Below are positions 11,486 through 61,635 of a stretch of DNA of 64,000 bases, in pieces. A program made the translations under genes and the position numbers. Each line of letters opens with the position of its first letter. Positions within the stretch are counted from its first letter, which is position 1. The stretch is from Myotis daubentonii (taxonomy: Eukaryota > Chordata > Mammalia > Chiroptera > Vespertilionidae), in NCBI RefSeq assembly GCF_963259705.1, contig NC_081847.1:91256046-91320045 (forward strand), read 5' to 3'. The notes under the pieces are model-generated. The model did no database searches. It was not told where the DNA came from and saw only the letters and a program-made list of their open reading frames with translations.

Positions 11486-13079
11486 GGCAGTGCTTTGTCT
11501 GAAAGCAATGGAAGCCCCTATCCTTGTCTCATGTTTACTGTGCCATGATGCTAAAAGCCTTACTAGATAGCTCTTGCTATCCTAATGGGAAAGGAATCCC
11601 AAAATTACAGGGGATGTTCTTCTTTTTCCCAATGGCCGTGGCCATCAAAGTAAATTGTGAGAACTGTGTCTATTGCCAACAGAGGAAAATCTGAATAACA
11701 TAGACAGTTGATCTGGAAACAATTTAAAACCCCAAGCCCAAGAGTTAAATTGAATATTCTTGTCCTTGAGATGGGAAAGTAAAACCATTGGAAGCTTGCT
11801 AGCCATGAATATCTCACTGAGGACAGGAAACATTGAGATTTGAATGGATATGTGGGAGAAATACTTGTTTGATATATACTTCTGCTGGAATTTACTGAAA
11901 TCAAGGGATAAAAACAGGCCATAATGACCAGGAACTACAGTCTATTTCCTCATGCCCATCAGGTAAGAACCTAATGAAATACACAAAAATAGCCTTAAGC
12001 CTTTTTTGTAAAAGTACCTATTAGATGGCTTCTATAAATGCTTTAATAAGGGCTAAACAATGGGGATTGGAGATGTTACCTCTAACTCAAAATGAAACTT
12101 AAAAAATGAAGAAACTGCATCTTCGGGAAACTTCAAGGCCTGAATTCCTCCAAAATGGGTCTCATGATTTCCTGGGTTTTGTGTCTCTGTCATCGTATTT
12201 CAAGATGAGTAAAGAACCCCCTAAAAGGAATTGAGGAGAGGAGCATGTCAGAGGTCCTTGGTCAAACTTGGAGAAAACCTGGCACATGCCTGGCCAGCTG
12301 CCACCGTACATACCTCCTCCTGTGAACGGATGAGGCTGGAGAACTGTCCCCGGGAGAGGCTGGTGGGGAAAGGCTCCGAGCCCCGGATTCCCCGGGAAGA
12401 ATGTGTGTGTCACAAGAAGGGCATGTGGCAGAAAAGAAGATGTTTTTTGACTCACCTTAGGTCGTAACTTTGATGCTCATCACTTCCCAGCATCTCTCTG
12501 GAGAAAGACAGCCTGACTGTGGGTGCACCGATGACAAAGGGAACACTGAGTTTGGGCGACGTCTGTGTCAAGTGTCCTAGGATGACTACGGAAAGGCCGG
12601 TCACCATAAAGGGGAAAAGATGCCATAGCCATATCCATGGTGCCTGCCGTGCCCAAGTCCTTTTTGTCCACCCGTTCTGGGGTGACAGGCGTGGGAGGAG
12701 GCAGTTCCCCAGTTTCTGCTAGACCTTTGGAACAAACAGTCCAGCAGGTGAGATCAGATCATCATTAGACGATGTAGAAGCCGTTCCAGATACTATCTGG
12801 TTGCATGTTGGCTTGAGCAGGAAATAACCTTTCTGGTACATACCTGCCTGTTAAGAGTGTTGTCAGCACCTCATTTTTTAATGTTCAGGCAGGCTCCCTA
12901 TGGTGGGGTTGTTTAGCGGAACAGGTATCTGATGTAATCTTACAGAGACGTGCAAGTGAAGACAAGATCACCAGTTAGGGAAGCGTGTAGCTTATGACAC
13001 TGAGAGGCACACAAGTGCGATGCTTGAAAGCAAAGCAAGAAAAGAACCACTTGTTGAGGCATCAGCCTGCTCAACAGCT
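11486..13079. other. Intergenic sequence, no gene recognised
   Basis: Unassigned sequence with short open frames only. Part of 12850-13079 may belong to the upstream portion of the LTR that follows. Confidence 0.4.
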
Positions 13080-13714
13080 GATCGGAGTGTGGGCGAAAGG
13101 GGCCACACGCTGACCTGACAAGCTCAGGGGAGGCCTGCGTGGCGGTCTTGCAAACTCAGAGACCTACAGTCACCACAAAGGATGGTCTGAAATTAAACTT
13201 TAACTAAAGCAGTTATGGTGGGCAGTTACGTCCTAGGCCAGTATCTTCACTGACAAGGTCAACCTTGACCTTCACTGAGCCTGTCTGTCTTTCTGCATCT
13301 ATGATAACACACCCTTGAAATGTCTGGGTAACTTGTAACTTCCCTTTTTCTGGAGCCCCTGGGGCACATCCAAATATGCTGGGAGCCAGGACAGATACCA
13401 CAGATTCCTTCATTATCATGTTAATTGATCCTGCACCCACCTAAGTATGTGTCCATCATTTCACTTTTATCCAATCCCAGGGGTTTCCCTGCTTTGCTTT
13501 ATCCCTCCTCCTTAATCTGTCACCAATGAATTTCATGTAACCCACCTACGTCCCTCCTTTGATTGCGGATGTATAAATACAAATGTGACCCCGCCATTCT
13601 CTGGAGCACTATCTCAATTTGTTGAGGTTCTGCTTCCTGGCTTATGTCGACAGTTTGGCTCAAATAAACTCACAAAAATTCTTTCTCGGTTTCAATGGTT
13701 TTTTTACGTTAACA
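13080..13714 (+). mobile_element. ERV-type LTR, left limit uncertain
   Basis: TATA box TATAAATA at 13572, AATAAA at 13663-13668, and an end in ..ACGTTAACA at 13714. This spacing is that of U3-R-U5 in an LTR. No internal retroviral genes adjoin it, so it is likely solo. The 5' limit was not found. Confidence 0.55.
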
Positions 13715-13797
13715 GGAGGAAACTACCCCGCATCTAGATGTAGAGGGCATGGGACGCAGGGCAGGCTGAAAAGAAAAGACATATCAGGATGAGAAAT

Positions 13798-14035
13798 CTT
13801 TTTATTTATTTATTTATTTATTTATTTAAATCTTTATGGCTGAAATTATTACATATGTCCTTTTCCCCCTCACTGACCTCCTCCAGCCCACTCCCTGCCC
13901 CTGCCCCAGGCCATCACCACCCTATTGTGTATCCATGGGCCATCATTCTATGCATATAAGGTCTTTGGCTGATCACCTCCCCCACCCGCCCCACCCCCCC
14001 ACCCCCCTCTGAGATTCCGCAGTCTGAAGGTGAGC
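13798..14035 (-). mobile_element. L1 3' end, antisense
   Basis: A (TTTA)n run is followed by 'GAAATTATTACATATGTCC' and a C-rich segment with 'CTGACCTCCTCCAGCCCACT'. This is the reverse complement of the vesper-bat L1 3' end. The same phrase recurs at about 46220, 54990 and 58040. Confidence 0.65.
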
Positions 14036-16275
14036 GAATACTTGAATAAATAAAATTCGTGGATATATAACTAATAGTCAATACAAGAATTAACACACAT
14101 ACATTTATAAATGCTGAACTAATTAATTCCGTGCCCGGGAGGAACTGCTGGGAAAGGCTGCCTCTCTCCTCCTGAGCTAGTTGAGAGGCACTGGAGCAGC
14201 GGATCCGCCTCTTCCCCCAGCTGATAGGGAGGGACGGCCCCCCACCCCAAACCCTGGGAAGAAAGGAGGCTGAGGCGGCGGTGAATCAGAGGGAGGTGGG
14301 GGTGAGTGGCACCTGGGATCTGGAAGGCAGCCCACTCACACCTGTAGCCTTGGCGCTTGGGCAATGCCCTTTGCACAGACAGCTGCGCACACAGCGCTCC
14401 GGGGACATGACAACATCGGGACAAACGCCCGCCCGGCCCGGTGGGAGGAGGCTCCCTCCGAGGGAACCAGGGGGAAGGGTTGGAGATGATTCTAAGCTGA
14501 GGAGGACTGAAAACTCACCCTGTGTCAGGCCTTTGTGACTCGGCTTTTGTCCGGTTACTGTAAGAAGCTATCACTCACACAATAACCTTTTGTTTTTGTG
14601 TGGAAATCACCATGCCTTCTGGGCCTGGGAGAAGTCACCAGGAGACCACACCTCCCTCCCTAAAAGGCCTGTTGGCAGAAGACAGCACGTGTGTGAGGGA
14701 TCTGAAGATCTAGTGGGGGAAGAGGAAAGCATTGTAACAGTTCTCAAATCACTCAGTAAGTGGGCCGGCCTGGGAGAGCGCCTTTCTGCATTAGACGGTT
14801 GTCAAGGTGAGACTTCAGCGGAATAACTCTGAGTTTGAGAGTGCACAGTGTCTGAATTTGGTATGCTTGTTGCCCAGGTGACGGTGAAAGGCCACGCCTC
14901 TGTGGATGGAAGTGAGTTTTTTCCTGAAGGGATGGACGGTCCCACTGTCAATCACGCTGGGCAGAAACTAACCCCAGGTGAGAGAACTGGGGAACCAGCC
15001 AGAGGAGGAGGAAGGAGAAACTTCTCTTGCCTGAGAGGCCAGGGATCATTTGGGGCTGGACTTGAAGTTCCCCTCCTGGTCTGGACCATTTCCCTGGGGG
15101 TGGACGTAGCCCTGGGGGGTTGGAAGTGGGGGCGGGGGGGGGGGGCTTGCCCAGGGGAGACAGGAGAGGAGAAGGGCAGGGATTCTGGGATGGCTGTGTT
15201 CTGGGCAGCCATACACTCGTATAGGTTACTCTTGACTTCCACTTTCTGTTACCCCCAAGTTTCCAGCAGAGTTTTCAAATGGCCAGAACGTCATGGCTAC
15301 TCTCGGGGGCGCTCCGGGAAGGTGGCGGAGGGCCTCCCGTCACACCTGGGACAGGCGGACAGGAAGAACAGCCCCTCCTGGGACAGGAGGCCAGAGCGGC
15401 AGCAGCAGCAGAGGCCCTAAAGGAGGAGACAGCGATGGGGGAGAGAATCCGGCCGCCACGCAGAAGGGAAGGGCCTCCCTAAAAGAGCATGTGGATACCT
15501 GCCAGGCAACTGGCATCTAGAACCTGCCGGCGCTCCTGGCATCCGGGCTCACATTGGTACAGCGCTCCCTACTTGTTGTCCCAAGTGATTAGTTCAGTTA
15601 ATATTTACTGCCCTCTGTGTCCTAAATAATATTCTAAACGTGATTCTGAGTTGCCTTCTCACAGCAGAGCTCATTTTGTGAAACAAGAAGGACTGTTCAA
15701 ACCAATCTTTTACTTGGTTGTAAGCTTCTGTTCATCAAGTTTCATTTTCACTCCTAGCACCTTTGCTGCAAACATCATGTAGTGGCTCCGGTCGTATTTC
15801 TAGGTGCGTTTGAGGAGACTCAGTGGCCACACCACTGGTGAGTGGGCGAGTGGGCAGACCGGCACCTGGTGCACCCCGGGGGGCCAGGCAGCTGGGCTCA
15901 CTGGGCCAGGGGTCAGCCCGCCTCCTGAGGCCCTTGGCCCAGCTGCCTCCCAGGCACGGAGAACTCTTCTTACGGATCCTGATCGCCTTCTGCTGAAAAC
16001 TGTACAACTCACCTGCATTACTGAAGTTTTGTAGTTTCGCATAAAATCACTTCCCATTTTTGGTCCTTTATTATTGCTGCTCTTTTGCCTCAAACTAAGA
16101 AAATAACAGGGAAAATAAGGTTTTTCTTCTATATTTTAGGTAATGATTTCAAATGACTGCATTGGGGGGTTAGGGTATTAAAGACATTTCAGAAAAACTT
16201 TTATGCTGTATGATGGCTCATAATGACTTAAAATTAATTCCAGTTTTAATTATATTCAAACTGAAGCTCATGTTT
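14036..16275. other. GC-rich intergenic sequence of unknown nature
   Basis: Contains several open frames of 60-190 codons (for example 14848-15420 on +), all compositionally biased and without any domain I recognise. A poly-G run lies at about 15132-15146. One segment (14971-15040) is repeated at 16610-16675. Confidence 0.4.
14971..15040 (+). repeat. Copy 1 of a short dispersed direct repeat
   Basis: Shares 'ACTGGGGAACCAGCCAGAG' and the following GGAGGAAG..GAAACTT with 16610-16675, with a few differences. The family is unknown. Confidence 0.7.
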
Positions 16276-16506
16276 GTTTGTTTTTTAATACTTTTTAAAT
16301 GATTCCAGCGAGGAAGGGAGAGGGAGAGAGAGCTAGAAACATCAATAATGAGAGAGAATCATAAATGAGCTGCCTCCTGCACGCCCCACACCAGGGATTG
16401 AGCCCACAACCTGGGCATTTGCCCTGACCAGGAATCGAACTGTGACCTCCTGGTTTATAGGTCCATGCCAACCACTGAGCCATGCCACACCGGCCCAGTG
16501 GCTGGG
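16276..16506 (-). mobile_element. VES-type SINE, antisense
   Basis: Antisense VES body ('GAGGAAGGGAGAGGGAGAGA', 'GAGCTGCCTCCTGCACGCCC') ending in the reverse tRNA-like head CTGAGCCATGCCACACCGGC. It is flanked by a 15-bp duplication CTGAAGCTCATGTTT (16261-16275) and CTGAAGCTCCTGTTT (16507-16521). Confidence 0.88.
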
Positions 16507-16609
16507 CTGAAGCTCCTGTTTTAAATACATTTGCAAACACTCATTTAACATTTACATGAAAAAAAGAAAAGCAATTTAAATTTATCTCCAAGTCATATTA
16601 GAAACATCA

Positions 16610-16675
16610 ATTAATCCCAGGTGAGAACTGGGGAACCAGCCAGAGAAGGAGGAAGAAGAAACTTAACTGCCTGTA
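16610..16675 (+). repeat. Copy 2 of a short dispersed direct repeat
   Basis: Near match to 14971-15040. See that entry. Confidence 0.7.
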
Positions 16676-16728
16676 AAAATTCTTCTCTAGATTATAAAAA
16701 ATGCCCTGCTTTTTACTAAGACTTAGAC

Positions 16729-16940
16729 CAGTGGTTTTCAACCTGTGGGTCGCGACCCCTTTGGCGGTCAAACGACTCTTTCACAGAGGTCGCCTAAGAC
16801 CATCCTGCATATCAGATATTTACATGACAATTCTTAACAGTAGCAACATTACAGTTATGAAGTAGCAACGAAAATAATTTTATGGTTGGGTCACAACATG
16901 AGGAACTGTATTTAAAGGGCCAGAAGGTTGAGAACCACTG
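16729..16940 (-). mobile_element. hAT MITE with exact target duplication
   Basis: Bounded by CAGTGGTTTTCAACC and GGTTGAGAACCACTG, with perfect 8-bp flanks ACTTAGAC at 16721-16728 and 16941-16948. It is in the opposite orientation to the related copy at 17148. Confidence 0.9.
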
Positions 16941-17147
16941 ACTTAGACTAATATTCTCATGATGGGCAAATACACAGGCAATTTTAAGATAATTACTAAT
17001 ACTATATCCAGTTATTATTTATTATTTATACTGCATCTAGAATTTTGCAATACAAATAAAAGTATTCCAAATGTTCTTTATTACATTACTTCTGGAGTAT
17101 ATTTTTGATAGCTTTTATTTTGTAGCAGCAAAAAAATGAAAGCTTAG

Positions 17148-17358
17148 CAGTGGTTCTCAACCTTCTGCCCTTTAAATACAGTTCCTCATGTTGTGACCCA
17201 ACCATAAAATTATTTTCGTTGCTACTTCATAACTGTAATGTTGCTACTGTGATGAATCGTCATGTAAATATCTGATATGCAGGATGGTCTTAGGCGACCC
17301 CTGTGAAAGAGTCGTTTGACTGCCAAAGGGATCTCGACCCACAGGTTGAGAACCGCTG
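17148..17358 (+). mobile_element. hAT MITE, inverted relative to 16729 copy
   Basis: Same family, with CAGTGGTTCTCAACC and GGTTGAGAACCGCTG ends. The flanks share GCTTAG but are not in register, so the duplication has decayed. Confidence 0.85.
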
Positions 17359-17806
17359 GCTTAGGGTATAGTCAATAGGTTTAACATGGAGTTAATGAGC
17401 TTAACAATCTTCTTAATTACACAGCACAGATGAAACAAGGAGCTGATAGCTATCTTAGAGTTTTAGTCACTGGGAAGACAAAAATAATCAGGTCAGGCTC
17501 ACTCTATAGATAACATTAAAATTACTGAAAACTAGGACTACTTAGAATGAAGAGAAACATTTTGAAGTATTTTATTTCTTCAATATTAAGGGAAAGCAGT
17601 GTCAACGCATAAACATGATCATTAATGAAACTGCGTTCATTACCTCACCCAACGTGATCACTCTCTTACTGTAGTTATGTAACAGGTATGTAGGAATGTA
17701 CAGGGTATCAAAAACCCTCACATTTAATTAGCTAACCAAGAATTAAAAATAAGAATAAACTAACACAACTTTTAGTCTAAAATATTAATAGTTTCATAAA
17801 TGAGCA
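17359..17806. other. Intergenic sequence, nothing recognised
   Basis: AT-rich non-coding sequence. No gene or named repeat is supported. Confidence 0.4.
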
Positions 17807-18197
17807 TGTTACAGGCTGCAGCAGTACCAGTTTCCCTTCTCATTGGCCTCGACCACAGAGGTGTAGCAGGTGCTAATGGCTGGCCAGGCCTGCAACGTGT
17901 CCCCAGAAATAAAACCCACTGAGAGAGAAAAAACAAAACAAAAAACAAATGCCGATGCTGACGCACATGGAAAAGAGCACTGAAACCATTGTTAGTTCTC
18001 CTTCCATGATCCCCCTATAAAAGCCCTTTGCCTACCCTGAGATATTAAGATGGCTGTTAAGCCATGAGCCTGTCATCTTCTCAGGGAGTCGGCACCTGAA
18101 TAAATCGCTTTCCTTCTATCAGCACCCGTGTCCTGTGTTTGGCTTCGTGGTGGCAGGCAAAAGAACCTGAGGGTCCTTAGGGCTGGTTCCCGTTAGA
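17807..18197 (+). mobile_element. ERV-type LTR
   Basis: Starts TGTTACAGGCTG. A TATAAAA box lies at about 18016 and AATAAA at about 18096, followed by a U5-like segment. The end near 18197 is approximate. No internal retroviral coding region adjoins it, so it is likely a solo LTR. Confidence 0.6.
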
Positions 18198-18599
18198 ACC
18201 CTTTTTATAGCTGGAGTGGATGATTCTTCATCCCTTCCAGGATGAAATTTCACTCCTCAGCCTGGTTTGTCTGCAGCTTCTTTCTAACCCAATTCCTAGC
18301 CACAGGAGCTGGCTCTGAAGACACTCTCTTGTTTCCAGGGCATGGAAAGTCCTCACCAGACTCTCCACAGCTTTGCTGATGCTGTTGCCTGGAACACACC
18401 TGCCCTTTTCCTCTGCTGGCTCTTACCTGAGCATTATTTCTCAGAGTTCAGAAGGCTGAAGGTCCAAAATCTAGGTGCAGACTGATTTGATTTTTGATGA
18501 GACCTCTCTGCCTTCCCTTTGTGTCCACACCTGAGAGGGAGGGTGGGAAGGTAGGAAGGAGAGATGGGGGAGAGAGAGAGGGAGATAAAGAAAGAGAAA

Positions 18600-18790
18600 G
18601 AGGAGGTTGGCTTTCCGTTCTCTGGTGTGTCATCTCATAAGGACACTAATCCCATCAGATCATGGCCCCACCATTATGATCTTTCTTAAACTTAATGACT
18701 GCATTATAGGCCCTGTCTCCAAATACAGTTATATTGGGGGTTAGGGCTTCCACGTATGAATTTAAGGGGACACAATTTAGTTCCCGGAAA
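18600..18790. mobile_element. Ancient LTR fragment, MaLR-like
   Basis: Contains 'ATAAGGACACTAATCCCATC', 'GCCCTGTCTCCAAATACAGT' and 'GGGGGTTAGGGCTTCCACGT', wording I associate with old mammal-wide MaLR/ERVL LTRs. The family assignment is tentative. Confidence 0.4.
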
Positions 18791-18799
18791 CTATCACCT

Positions 18800-19481
18800 A
18801 TGTTCTCGGAAAGCCACAATCCACTTGTGCTCCTAAAGGCTGGCTGGGCCAGAGGAAACTCTGAGAGGCATTCCCGGAGGTTCTGGGTGAAGGTGAAGGT
18901 TTGGAGGATGGGAGGTGCAATGGTTGGAGTGGAGAGAAATTCTAAAAGCTGTTCCTGAGAGCGGAAGTGCTCTTCTATGCAGAGGCCTCCAGAGGGGAGA
19001 TGGAATCTCTTGATGGAGGGAGGCCTTGAGCATTTGAGAGATGGGCTGGAAAGGCTGACCACGTCTGAGTCCTGAGAGCTGAGGCCTGTGAGCTTCAGGG
19101 AATTCCAACACTTCAGCAATGAGCCTACTGAGGTGGCGAGGCTGGGATGAACGAAGGCGTAGCACCTGCCCGGGTTTATCTGGACCACCCGAGGGTTCTG
19201 ACCTGGGAACTTGCACTTGGACTTTGAGGGGCAGCCACACATCCTAGAAGGAGTTCCTTCTGACTCTTGCAGGTGGGGGCTGAGAGGACACGAAATTCAA
19301 CCGAGGGAGACAAAGGACTAGGGTTGGGAGTCCCCTCGCCACTGAAAAGTTTACGGAACGGGGCCATGAGGTGGTCTTGGTTCCCTCTCAGGCTTGGAGC
19401 TGTGAGGGGCCCGAAGTGGGTTTTGCACATTTCCTTTCCACCAGCCCCTTACGCCTGTTTGATCAGGGGCCCGGGCACGTT
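18800..19481. other. Intergenic sequence, no gene recognised
   Basis: A 195-codon minus-strand open frame (18655-19242) overlaps the old LTR and shows no recognisable domain. I do not support it as a gene. Confidence 0.4.
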
Positions 19482-19881
19482 TGTTGGATGCGATGGTGGG
19501 AAAATGGAATAAGGTTGCTAAGAAAGTCCGGAGGCTTTTAACAAAACAGGGCCTCTGCACATCCTGTGCCTCAGTTCTCAATTAAGTTGCTAAACCTGTT
19601 GCTAACCTTGGCTCGGGGCTGAGCCATAAAAACCCTGGAACACACATGGACCTGACCTGCTTGTAGTTTTCACTCCCCTGGTTCTGCATGCTGAAACTAA
19701 CCAACCCCTGCTACCCAAGCCAGCCATCGGCCATTTGCATGAAATTACATTTTGTGGTTTCTGCTCTATAAACCCTGCCTTCCCCTGTTCTTTCCAGCGC
19801 GTGGTTTGAGTTGTTATCTTAATCGGCTTCTCTCAGGTTGCAATACTTTTACTCACAGAAATGCTTTTTATGTTTAACACA
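19482..19881 (+). mobile_element. ERV-type LTR upstream of DSC3
   Basis: About 400 bp starting TGTTGGATG and ending TTTAACACA. It has a TATA-like CTCTATAAACC near 19768 and sequence typical of gamma-like LTR U3/R. No clean target duplication was seen. It lies 0.8 kb upstream of the DSC3 start codon in the same orientation. Confidence 0.5.
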
Positions 19882-20707
19882 TTTTTTGTTGACAAATGAT
19901 ATTAAATATATAAGTCTCCTTTAGAGTGAAGGGTTTTATGTGGTAGTTTCCTTTTACCATAAACTGAAAAATTGCTTCTTAGTACAATCCCCGTGTAATT
20001 ACTAAATCACTCATTCACATATATATGAGGAAAACACCTTCTTTCTTAGAAGGTTCCTAGGGCCACAGGCCGGGCCCTATGTAATCACGCATGTGCTGGG
20101 TGCTTGGAATGGTCAGAGGGCAGAATTTCCTTCACTTGGGATTAATTCCCGGCATAGCCAACGCCAGCTTCTTCCTGCCGCTGGGGATCATGTTCCTCCC
20201 GCTATCAGGGCGTCCGATTGGGGAGGAACAGCGTGTGTCCTGAGCCGGCAGGCAAGCCCAGAACTTCCCCAGGAGTCCAGGGCGGGCCGCGCTCCCCGCG
20301 CCCAGGAGCGCCCTGCGGGTGGGGGGTGGGGGGGTGGGGAGAGGGACCCGCCGGGTTGGGCTCCGCAGTGGGACGAGCCGGGCGTCGGCGGGGAGGACCC
20401 GCCCGCCCAGGGGAGGCGGGGCGCCGGCTGCGCCGCGGGGCACGAGGGCGTGGGCGCGCGGGCCGGGACCCGCTCGTGGGACCGCTCTCCCGGGAGCCAG
20501 CTTGGCGCGGCCGCCGGGAAGCGCAGGGCAGGCTCGGGCACCTCCCGGCGGGGATCAAACTTGAGAAATAACGAGCGGGGCGGCGCGGCGTCTCCGTCTC
20601 CGGGCCAGTCCCATCTCCGCGGCGCACTCGCTCCCAGGCAGACCCGCCGAGAGGCCGGACGACCGCACACCTGCCGCCGCCGCCGCCGCACCCCGCGCTC
20701 CCGCCCG

Positions 20708-59086
<38,379 letters not shown>

Positions 59087-60466
59087 ATGTGTCAGTGCGA
59101 CCCTTACACGGTTTTGTCAGACATTCTGGAGGTTTCCAAAAGGAATACTGTAAAATTCCATTTCAACGTCTAAATATTCACATATGAATTTTTCTAAAAT
59201 TTGAATTATGCTAAATGCCAATTTGTATTTTTCAAGCAATTTATTGCATATCCTTTCTCTCAAGTGTACATGTTAAAAGGGATTTTCACTTTCTTTAGAG
59301 CTGAGCAAACAGACAATTAGCAGATCTTATGCTGTAGCATTGGAACCGGAGTCTATAAGGGATCTGCTCTCTAACAGATGTTATCCCAATAACTATGTTG
59401 GGTAAATATTAGTCCGACAGTAGCTAAGCTGTATTTGGTTGAATATGGCAGAACGGCTATCTGGACTGAAATTCTGTTCTTGTTCCAAATTAGATTTAAG
59501 TGGAATAGGATTATTTCAAACACTGTGGCAAATTTTGTTGGATTTTTTTTTTTTTAGTTCTAAAAAGGCAGTAGTACCTAGTCAGTAGCCCCTATGATTT
59601 CATTTCTAGAATTCTGTTTCCTTCTGGTTAGCAACAGGATAATGAAGAGCAGTCTTATCTATTTGATTGCCCTAATAAAGGTCTCAACAATACATAGCCA
59701 CTTTCAACTACCCTAGAAAAGTGTGAACCAAAAACTTGTTATTTTATGCTTTTGGGAGTGTGTTTTATGGCTCATAAAGGGTTATTCTGAGGAATAAGTT
59801 TCCTCATCCTCAAGAAACAAAACTATATTCACCATTGCCAGTATTGTAAGGAATTTAAAATACTAAAAATCTTTCATTGAGATCATAATTCCAAAGCTTA
59901 ACTTTTTTTTCTGAGATCCAGGACTACTATTGAAAACTTGCCAGTAATGAAAATTATACTGAGAAAATATTGCTTTTCTTCTCTTGAGTATTGTAGTTTT
60001 ATGTTTTCCTGTGCAACTTTAGCACATATAGCTCCTATAGCCTCTCAATGGTAGTCATTTGAAATTAGAACATGTTATGCTTCCATGGATTGTGGATATG
60101 CCTTGTAATCTGAAAAAAAAAAAGACTCCTATCATAGTTATAAGTAGCAATGAGAGCTAAACATGCGTCTTCATTCACTGCCATTTTCAAATAAAGCATA
60201 TTACTCCATTTTAAGGCAGGTAGATATTACAAAATATTGTCAAGAATCAAAAGAATATAGAGAAACTTAACCCCTTGGTGCAGTTTAATATCCTTTAAGA
60301 TATTGCTTAAATGTAAGGCTTTTCAGCTTTGTTTATGGGAAGCTTTGTTCATGTCATACTTCAAGGCAATGACATTCCAAACTTCAAATAGTGAATACAT
60401 AATTCATGCTAAATCTAATCACATTGTTGTATACTTACTTCAAGTGACAGTTTAAAAACTGAACTA

Positions 60467-60594
60467 GAAATGTGGGGCAAAAGTAGGTTTATAGTTGTAA
60501 TGCAAATAAATACTACAGTAATTAATAAATAGTAATAATACAAGAATAAACTACATTTCCCATACAACTATAAACCTTTATTTGCCCACCCTTT
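60467..60594 (+). mobile_element. Mariner-type MITE in the probable 3' UTR
   Basis: Inverted ends GTGGGGCAAAAGTAGGTTTA (from 60472) and TAAACCTTTATTTGCCCACC (to 60590), with TA at both outer edges. About 130 bp, no coding capacity. It matches the vesper-bat mariner MITE layout as I recall it. Confidence 0.82.
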
Positions 60595-61609
60595 TATGAA
60601 TATCACCAGCAGAAGGAAATTTTGGCAGAAAAATAATTAAACTTAACTTTAAAATTTTGCAGCTATGAATTGGGACCAATTTCCTCCCACCCCCCAACAT
60701 TCTTCATCTGACCGTGGGGCAGGATTTGCCGAGCGAGCCCACGAAGTGGCAGTGTGCTATAGGAATGTCGTTTGAACTAACTGTACGTGTGTGTGTGTGT
60801 GTTTATGGGGACATGGGGACTTTGGGAGAGGACAAGCCCACGGGGGTATTTGGACAAAGAGCATCATGAAAACCCAGGCCTTCAAGGGCAAGGACAGAGG
60901 CCAACAAAGGGACGTGAGCGGAGTAAAGGCAACACTGTGTGCTGCGTCGTTTTCCTAGGCCAGGCCCTGCCTTTTCCTTCTTTTCTCAGCCCAGTGGCAG
61001 CTGCCATTTGCTTCTGATGAAGTGTCACCGCCCCTGGCTTGGAGTGGAGTCCAGGAGAGGAGAGCTGGCGCACGGTGAGCCTGAGGCAGTCGCAGGAGGG
61101 GCCTGAGCTGGCTGCGCAGGACACACGGCATCATGGGAGTGCTCTATTCCTGCTGGCCCTCAGCCTAAGCTAGAAAGATCTTCAGTTAAATGCGGGCTGA
61201 AATTGTTTATCTGATGCTACATTTTTTGTTGTCTTATTTGCTCCTGAAATCTAGATTCTCTTTTTTAGACTTAGACTGCTGAAAGGGTAATTTTCCTTTT
61301 AAAGTTTGCTTATTTTTAATGTCAGCATCATTTACATGTACTATTCTTTCCTTATATGTGTAAGGTGGGAATGATGATGTTTTAGTATGAAAGAAAATAT
61401 CTTTTTAAAGCTTTCAGTTTTCCAGCTCTTAAATTTTTAATGTAAATGTACAGATTGTTTTTTCTTATTTTTACAAAACAGCAGTTAACTGTCTGTATAA
61501 AATGCAGTGATGTTTGCTATTAAAATAGTTATTTTACTTTTAAAGAAATTTGGCAGGTTAAAATAGCAAAAATTGAATGTGTGATGTAATATTTACAAAC
61601 ATAGGATGT

Positions 61610-61615
61610 AATAAA
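61610..61615 (+). terminator. DSC3: Candidate poly(A) signal of DSC3
   Basis: AATAAA followed within 40 bp by a T/G-rich downstream element. Confidence 0.5.
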
Positions 61616-61635
61616 ACAATACTAATTTAATTTCT

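Larger units (their letters stand above)
59087..61635 (+). other. DSC3: Probable DSC3 3' UTR
   Basis: AT-rich sequence after the stop codon with few transposons, unlike the introns. Candidate poly(A) signals lie at 60190-60195 and 61610-61615. The second is followed by a T/GT-rich stretch (TTCTTGTCTGCTGTTTTC). The true end is not proven. Confidence 0.55.

Noticed and set aside
14848..15420. 190-codon plus-strand open frame
   Set aside because: Gly/Arg-rich translation of GC-rich DNA. No homology recognised.
18655..19242. 195-codon minus-strand open frame
   Set aside because: Overlaps an old LTR-like segment, has no recognisable domain or splice context, and has a composition like its surroundings.
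1..20000. Last exon of DSC2 expected upstream of DSC3
   Set aside because: No sequence resembling a desmocollin C-terminus was found. It probably lies outside the window.
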